Assembly (NCBI GenBank): GCA_002007465.1
Contig: LNAC01000102.1
Coordinates: 1,231,703 to 1,295,702, forward strand
Direction of reading: 5' to 3'
Length of the DNA stretch: 64,000 nucleotides
DNA from: Ailurus styani
Taxonomy: Eukaryota; Chordata; Mammalia; Carnivora; Ailuridae
Shown: positions 57,159-64,000 of the stretch, in pieces
Layout: each line of letters starts with the position of its first letter
How positions within the stretch are numbered: the stretch's first letter is position 1
Position numbers and translations under genes: made by a program
The notes under the pieces: generated by a model
The model's database searches: none
Told to the model about the DNA's origin: nothing
What the model saw: only the letters and a program-made list of their open reading frames with translations

Positions 57159-57350
57159 GGGGCACCTGGGTGGCTCATTCAGTTAAGCCTCGGACTCTTG
57201 ATTTCGGCTCAGGTCATGGTCTCAGTGTCGTGAGATTGAGCCCCACGTGGGGCTCTATGCTGGATGTGGAGCCTGCTTAGGATTCTCGCTCTCCCACTGC
57301 CCCTACCCACCACCACCCCCCTCTCTTAAACACACACACACGCACACAAA
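57159..57350 (+). repeat. CAN SINE, sense, with (CA)n tail
   Basis: It has head 'ggggcacctgggtggctcat', a B-box-like region and 'gtggagcctgcttaggattc', ending in a short CA run. It is moderately diverged. Confidence 0.92.
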
Positions 57351-58245
57351 GGAACATATGAGCACTTAGGAGCAGTGGAGACGTGAATGTCTAGTAGGAA
57401 CAGGTCATGAGAGATGTAGGACGATGCTCTGCTGTGTAGGACTATTCACACATTGCAGGCTGTCCAGCATCCGTGGTCTCTGCCCAGGAAATGCCAGTAA
57501 TTTTCTCCAGACCTATCTCACCCACCTCCCATTTTCTGGTCATTGTGACAACTACTGGTGACTCCATGAAAGACCGGAATACCCTCTGAGGGCATGGGAT
57601 GGCCTCCGTTAAGAAACACCAGTCTAGAACCTTAGTAACCTCTCAGTAAGGTCAGGATGGGAACCAGTCTGGGTGTGAGGTCAGGTCCTAAGGGATGGGG
57701 CCTCTGCTCTGGTTTGGGGCCTGAGGGCATGGAGGGTATAGGGTCACAAATAAGCCTCCTTCTCTGTGTTTCTCCATTCCAACTTTTTAATTTTAGTGTA
57801 CTTAATTTTTTTAAATCAAATGTTTCAAAAGTCAAGTAGTACCTAACAGTTAACCTGCTACACGCTTCTCCACCAAGCCTCTTCCCCAAAGGCATAAACT
57901 TTCAGATATTTCCTCTGGTATTATGCATCCATAATTCTAAATAATGTATTTTTTTCTCCCTAGGGATTGATATTTTAAATCACATTATTTTAAAATTTAG
58001 ATATAATTATAACACTAGGCATTTATATATAATTTATATATCATATGTAATTAAATATAACTATATATTCTATATAAAATTATAATAATACATATTAAAA
58101 TCATTTATAATCATAAATGTTATCAATTGGCTTTCAATTAGGGAATATAAACTTTCATGACATATGTACAGCATATATTAAAATTAAGCTACTTTCATAT
58201 AGTGTTTTAAAATTTACGAGTTTGCACATGCATCATTTCATATGA
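57351..58245. other. Downstream intergenic DNA; very A+T-rich block
   Basis: 57351-57900 is unique-looking. About 57930-58200 is dominated by A and T with many TATA-like and self-complementary words. No gene is seen. Confidence 0.5.
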
Positions 58246-58263
58246 TATCCTCACAGAAGTTTT

Positions 58264-58456
58264 TTTTTAAGATTGTATTTATTTATTTATAAATTTTAGA
58301 GAGAGTGTGAGTGCAGGGGGAGAGGCAGAGGGAGAGGGAGAGAATCTCAAGCAGACTTCGCTCTGAGTGCAGAGCCCTATGTGGAGATCAATCTCACTAC
58401 CCTGAGCCAAAATTAAGAGCCAGACGTTTAACCCACTGAGCCACCCAGGTGTCCCC
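58264..58456 (-). repeat. CAN SINE, antisense, older copy
   Basis: It runs from poly-T and 'atttatttatttataaattt' to the head 'gagccacccaggtgtcc', with a G-rich body. The duplication is 'tcctcacagaagttt' on the left and 'ttctcacagaagttt' on the right. Confidence 0.94.
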
Positions 58457-58689
58457 ATTCTCACAGAAGTTTTGATTGCGATGCTTTTACTGTCATTCTC
58501 ATTTAAAAGATGGGAAATTGGAGCACAGATAAGTGATATATCCAAGATCTTGACTATAATATAGCAAAGACAGGACTAGAGCCCAGAATGTTTGCTCCTA
58601 GTAGACTGTGGTTTTCTAAGCTGCTTCAACAGCTTATTTGTCTGTGGACCTATTCTGCTTAGATTTTTTCTTCTGGCAGAAACTCCTTC

Positions 58690-58950
58690 AAGACCATGTT
58701 CCAATGGCACCTTCTTCCTGAAACTCGACTGACCCTCCCCCAGCAGATTTTTTCTCTGTGTATCCCCAGGACTTTGCCCATGCTTTCGTCATAGCACTCA
58801 CCACAGTAAATCATAAGCTGTCCTCTTCACCCTGCCTAAAGTTGGATCATGAGCTCATCAAAGTCCTGGCAGCTCCTACTCCCTCTTTTTATCCCCAAAG
58901 CCTGGCAGGTTGTCAGGCACATGGAAAGTGCTGGTTATCCAGGAACGTGA
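58690..58950 (+). repeat. L2 3'-end element
   Basis: 'cttcaagaccatgttccaat', 'ggcaccttcttcctgaaact', 'gttggatcatgagctcatca' and 'ggcaggttgtcaggcacatg' give a long collinear match to the L2 3' end. A second L2-like piece follows at about 58965-59045. Confidence 0.75.
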
Positions 58951-59049
58951 AGAGGCATCTTTGTGCCGGGACCTATGCTAAGTGCTGAGGGTACACAGGT
59001 GACCAGAACAGAGCACATGGACTGGCTTCCAAGCCTCCAGTTTAGTAAA

Positions 59050-60055
59050 TATGTGAATGCTTGAGTGGTGCTTTCTGAAATGATAGAGGAGAAATGATTT
59101 CAAGAGGAAAGCCACATAGAGACTGAAGTCCTCTCAGATTTGGCTTGCTTTGCACCTTAAAACTTAAAAGAATAGCCAAAACAGACTGCAAGAGATAAAT
59201 ATGGAGGATGAACTAGATTCATAAGGTAATGAAGATCTTGGGAGAGGAATGGAGTTAAGAAAAGAGGAGGTCAGTAAAGGTATGTTCTTACAAGAACAAA
59301 GATGAGAAATGATTTTTGGTGAACAGAAGTGATTTATAAGAAAGGCCAACAGATGTTTACATTAATTGAGATGGGAAATTATAAATTTGTGGATTGATAT
59401 TTTATCTGGAAGAATTTTGAATAGCTTTAACAATAGAGAAAATATCTTTGGCTTGCTAGGTAGTCAAGGAGAAGGAAGAAGAGGAAAAATTTAAACAGAT
59501 AAGCCTTCAGGGCCAATATGATAAGAGAAAAGGAGTAAGATTTAGCAATAACTTAGTAATGGATATGAACCTGAAGGGAGTTTATAAAGTTACCAAATCA
59601 AATGATATTGAGAAATTATGAAGGAAAGAAAGAGAGGAGGCTCTGCGGGGGCTGGTGGGAGAGGAGTAATGTTTTCATTGTCCAGTTGACTAAGAAGTGA
59701 TGGCAATGAACACCTAGTAGAAATTATAACATGTTATCTATAACAGATAGGTTATATCCATAAATGCTATCAAAAGTTATCTGAATTGACAATCATACAT
59801 TTCTTTCCTTTTTCAGCCTAAGAAGGAAAATACCCACATTAACTTCGGTAAATAACTGCAGTTGCAAAAAAGATATTTGGAGAGTACTGTGTTGGCCAAA
59901 TACTCTAGTTCAAAGAAAGAGTTGACTATTTGTAAAGGATAATAATAATAGGCATAATAATAGATACATACATGTGCTAGGCCTTGACACAAAGTTGTCC
60001 TAATATTCTGCAAAGAAGTTTTCATGAGAAAAGTAAAGCAGCATTCCTTTGGTCA
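59050..60055. other. Downstream intergenic DNA, nothing recognised
   Basis: It is purine-rich in parts and has no gene. A weak MIR-like scrap may lie near 59940-60010. Confidence 0.4.
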
Positions 60056-60073
60056 CATCAAACAGCTCAATAG

Positions 60074-60255
60074 GGGGCACCTGGGTGGCTCAGTCAGTTA
60101 AGTGGCCACTGGGCTCAAGTCAAGATCCCAGGGTCCTAGTATGTAGCCCCGCATTTGGCTTCCTGCTCAGTAGGGAGCCTGCCTCTCCCTCTGCTGCCCC
60201 CTCGCTGTGCTCTCTCTCTGTTAAATAAATAAATAAACTCTTAAGAAACAAAACA
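60074..60255 (+). repeat. CAN SINE, sense
   Basis: It has head 'gggggcacctgggtggctca', body and the tail 'taaataaataaataaactct'. The duplication is 'aaacagctcaatag' on the left and 'aaacagctaatag' on the right. Confidence 0.95.
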
Positions 60256-60269
60256 AAACAGCTAATAGA

Positions 60270-60440
60270 TCTGCTGTGTCAGGCACTGTATAAGCATTAT
60301 ATATATATTATGACCTCTGACCTTCATAATAAATCTAAGGAGAAACTGTTATTCTTATTTCATTGAAGAAGAAACAGGAACTTAGCAATAATTCTTATCC
60401 AAAGTTGGTAATAAAAGTTGTAGGAAGAATCTCATTAAAG
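60270..60440 (+). repeat. MIR-family fragment
   Basis: 'tgtcaggcactgtataagca', 'tctgaccttcataataaatc' and 'ttcattgaagaagaaacagg' follow the MIR variant with the 'caggcactg' segment. Confidence 0.65.
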
Positions 60441-63400
60441 TCTGCCTGGTTCCTCTCTTCCATGTGGTGACCAACGATTCTTCCTTGACAATATGATGCC
60501 TATCAGTTCAAGGGTGTCCATGTAAATATGAATTATAATTTCCAGAAAAAGCTAGTTACACAAACTCTCTTTGGTCAAGAAATCATAATCATCATTATCA
60601 TCGTCATCCTCACTGATGACAAACATCTGCCATTCTCAAAAAAAAAGCCACTCAATTTTCATTAATGATATTGAGTTGTGTAAATTCCTCACACACAGCA
60701 AGTTAATGGCCGCTTCAGACTCAAAATAGGGGCTCAGTTAAAGGAAGATCAGAAAAAGCTAATTCTCGTGGCTTCCATGCAAAGCATGTATTAAAAAGGT
60801 AATTTATAGGAAAGGCGGACTGAATGAACTTCAGGTTGAAATAATGAATGTTAAATTAGGCTTTTAAATCATAAAGGAAGTTTCAGAGTGACCAAGTGTA
60901 ATTTTGTTTTGTTTCACATTTTCTTCTTTTATATTAGCATTTGTTTCAGAATAGCCAGTTATTTATCTTTAACTGGCTTCTGAAACTAAACAAATCGATT
61001 TAAAAGGAAAGAGTTTTAATAAAATACCCCTGCTACTGATGCATTTTTATCTCCATCCACAACATCCTCATGGAGTCTAAGAGCTAAAGAGTAACTTGGG
61101 GTTATGCCCTTTCAAGACCAGGTGAAATGGCAATTTGTGGTGTAACAGGGTCAGCAGGCCAAAGAGCCTTTCCTGAATTCACATGTGAAAGGAATGTGGA
61201 CAAATTAACTGTGTCTGATTAAACTCTACTTTATTTGCGACTGGTGACATATTGCTAGAGCCAGATTCATCTCTAAAAATGGAACTCTTTGGGGATCCTG
61301 GAAGAGTTCATTTTGCCTTCTTGGTCATTACTCTGCCTAATAATAAAACTCACAGATATCTAGTACTTATGTTTATGGGGCTTCAGTGCTTTACATCCAT
61401 TATTTCATTCTTACAGTAACCCTATGAGATATTGATTCCACCAGGATTCACTCCAAAAACAAAACAAAAGCAAAAAAAAAAAAAGGAGGAACCCCTCTAA
61501 ATATTTTAAGCAAGGTGGGATTAATACAGGGAATTGGGCATTTACAAAATTGTTAGAGTGGCTGGAAGAGTAGGTTCTAGATGAGGCCTCCAGAAGTAAT
61601 TCCCAGAGACATACAGAACTGGCCTACTAAGGAGAGCAATTACCTTCCCAGTCACTGAAGCTAGTAAATTTACAAACCATGTCCCAGAACAGGAATCCAA
61701 ATTCAAAATGCTGCTACCACTGCCACAGCTTTTGACACCCAGGCAGCTGGGAAAAGGATATTGGAGCCCTGCTGCAGATGAAGCCTCCCGCCTCCGGCAT
61801 TGTTCATGCCAGCCGTGAAATGGCCAAGTGAGAGGAGAGGATGGCCTCCTTGTGTCTGCCTTCCAAATTTCAACAAATCCATCTAAATGGAGGGACTGAG
61901 ATCCCAGCCAAACCCCTCGCTGCGAAGGAGTGTGAGAAATAGAGAATTTGAGTTTTTCAACCTCTGCCAGAGAGGAAGGACCCAAGGGTGGAGGTAGAAT
62001 ATGAGCAAGGAGATCACATCATTAGTCCAGGTGGGGACTGTATTACCATCCTCGGGCCCCCTTTGAATAAAAAAGGAAACTGAGGAACAGAGAATTAAGC
62101 CAATGGTCTAAGGTGACACCAAGGCAGTCTTGTCGAGAGCCTGTCCTCCTAAAGCCAGACTATACGGCCTCCTTATAGTCCAGTTGTGGTCCTTTGTGCA
62201 CATAGGTTAAATGAAAATTCCAGCAACATTGCTCACCAAAGTGAAACTTTTTTCAATGATAAAAAAATTCCTACGAGGCAAATCAGGAAAAAGCCAACGC
62301 TATAGTAAGTGTACTGTTGGATTCTTCCTACCTTCATAATACTAAACAAAATCCACTGAATCAGATAGATCCAGCAAAACTCTTGAATTTTACTTTCTAA
62401 AAATGTCTGACTTTTGACTTGGGTACTATTATGTGCTACTGAAATGGCGTTTCAGATTGGAGAACCAGGAATTAACAGGGGTCCGACCCCAGAAGAATTC
62501 CCATTCATTGCTAAATTCAAACCAAAATCTCAGAATTTACCACTACAATGTGACAAGGAACCTCTTCCGGAGACAATGTAATCAGACTTCCAGAGAACAA
62601 CAGAAAATATCATTTATCCCCTAGCCCAGAGCCGGTGTGGCTGAGACATTGCCAAGTGTTTACCAAGCCCATTTTAACTTCCTCTTGGGCTGGGGCATGG
62701 GGGTTCTGGCCAGTGGAAGTTGGGAAGTAATGATGTACATTATTGCAGGCCTGGCCACCCTTCTGGGATGACCAGTCCATGTGTTAATGATGGTGGGGTC
62801 CCAAGATAGGAGCCTGAGCTCCTCCTGAATGACTGTCCTTGTAGGGGAGTATCCAATAGGGCGTTACTCTCTGGACAGCCTCAATTTCATGGCGTTTTAC
62901 CTACCTTCTCCTCCTCAACATCAGACTCTTTTTCCAAAAATTCATTCAAGTATTTCCATTCCCTTTTCTTTGCTTCTGCTCCCCAAACCAGGGCAGCAAA
63001 AGGGGAAAAGGGGAAAGGGGGGGGACACCTAAAATGGAATCTAAGAAAAAGGACTCTAGCTGAAATTGCTGGACCTTTAAAGTCCTTTGATGGGGCCACC
63101 CCTGGAAAAAATAGCCCCTTCCATGTGCTGGAATTGGATCACTGGGATGAGCTCTTTTCCTGGGGTGGGAGCCAGGAGCATGGGAGGACAGCAGGGAAAG
63201 AGGGGACTTGTGCCCGCTTTTCTGGGGACCACTGGTGATCACAGCTCAGACGACATGGTGAGGGTCCCCTTCTGCACACCAAATACAGATGAATAGGCAA
63301 AACCAGATTCCCACCCTCTAAGAAGAAAACCAACCCTAAAGCTCCTTAAAAGCACCATTGATATACCATAGCAAATATATTCATTATAGATCACTTTTAG

Positions 63401-63890
63401 CTCTTCATTAAACCAAATTCCCTGGGGACATTTTATGTCAATGCTTTGGAAATTAGTCCTTGTTACTTTATGTAATTGAAAACAATAAAGCTAAGTGCTT
63501 GTTACACTCTTCTGTAATTTGAAACAGGGACTCCCAACCTCAGGTCCTATCTCCAGGCCCCTCAATGGCCTCAGAGGTAATGATGGGAATCTGTGCGTTA
63601 TTTTCATTATATCAGAAAACCTTACAGAAATGGGGCATTTAACTTAAAGCTGTGTGAACTAAGTAAAATGTCAAGTTTCTATTTTTTTTGACTGAGACTG
63701 TATCAGCTTAGTACAATAATTGATCATCTCAGAGGACAATTGATAGTTGAACATCTATACCATCTAGTCATGCTGAATAGCAGGCATTTAATGTCTTTGA
63801 TTAATATAAACCCAATAAGACTTTCATAAAGAGCAACCTTAAAGAAATAGGCTCCATGTAGGAAGAATTATTGGCAGTTTAAGAATCTAA
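60441..63890. other. Downstream intergenic DNA, mostly unique
   Basis: Small MIR-like pieces lie at about 61360-61450 ('catccattatttcattctta') and 62070-62125 ('aaaggaaactgaggaacaga'). The minus-strand open frame at 61542-61985 (147 codons) and the overlapping frames around 62829-63333 have no recognisable domain or exon signals. No gene is supported. Confidence 0.45.
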
Positions 63891-63894
63891 CCAA

Positions 63895-64000
63895 AAAGTA
63901 GAGACAAGCCAATGTCCACCAACTGATGAGTGGATGAGTTAAATATGATATAGCCATACAATGGAATATTATTCAGCAATAAAAAGAATGAAATACTGAT
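63895..64000 (+). mobile_element. L1 3' region, sense, cut by window end
   Basis: 'ccaatgtccaccaactgatg', 'catacaatggaatattattc' and 'agcaataaaaagaatgaaat' are the L1 3'UTR words. The element continues beyond the window. Confidence 0.85.

Noticed and set aside
61542..61985. 147-codon minus-strand open frame
   Set aside because: There is no domain, signal or exon context. At this length a chance frame is expected in 64 kb.
1..64000. CRISPR arrays, operons, phage or other microbial systems
   Set aside because: The window is mammalian nuclear DNA. The regularly repeated sequences are SINEs and microsatellites.

Overview
This window is vertebrate nuclear DNA from a carnivoran mammal. The main evidence is 21 copies of the tRNA-derived CAN SINE (SINEC), a family restricted to Carnivora, in both orientations; many are little diverged and have clear target-site duplications. 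A short piece that looks like a carnivore L1 3' end (about 6080-6210) agrees. The commonest young SINE variant, with 'gtgggttaaagcctctgc' and 'ctgcctacttg', looks caniform and possibly mustelid. That last step is from memory and is not certain. There are no prokaryotic features, CRISPR arrays or operons.

One protein-coding gene is present and it is complete: HMGN3, the nucleosome-binding high-mobility-group N3 protein, on the + strand in six exons. The coding exons are 12635-12649, 31331-31381, 38520-38549, 41235-41285, 42703-42816 and 43372-43410, with canonical GT-AG introns throughout. They join to 99 codons, the length of the HMGN3a isoform. All coding-exon junctions are phase 0. An internal donor in exon 5 (exon end 42775) joined to the same exon 6 gives a 77-codon protein ending E-G-T-E-N-stop, which is the known HMGN3b isoform. 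Exon 1 lies in a CpG island with two CCAAT boxes and no TATA box. The likely poly(A) signal is at 43829.

Layout: 1 to about 12300 is upstream intergenic sequence. It holds a MaLR LTR with an exact 5-bp target duplication, two SINEs inserted one after the other into the same target, an L1 inserted into an older LTR-like element, and a SINE nested in an L1. About 12300-13600 is the promoter and CpG island. 12650-31330 is an 18.7-kb first intron rich in L1, MIR, L2, DNA-transposon and simple repeats. 31331-43855 holds the remaining exons. 43856-64000 is downstream intergenic sequence with SINEs, a MaLR LTR, an L1 3' end at 47460-48427, and scattered MIR and L2 fragments. Human synteny, from memory, places LCA5 upstream and PHIP downstream of HMGN3, but neither is visible here.

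I found no novel genetic system. The observations most worth a second look are the HMGN3a/b splice switch that reads exon 6 in two frames, the all-symmetric exon structure, an inverted SINE pair in intron 2 able to form a long hairpin, the double SINE hit, and several well-delimited transposon fossils. Most other open reading frames are repeat relics or chance frames in the CpG island.
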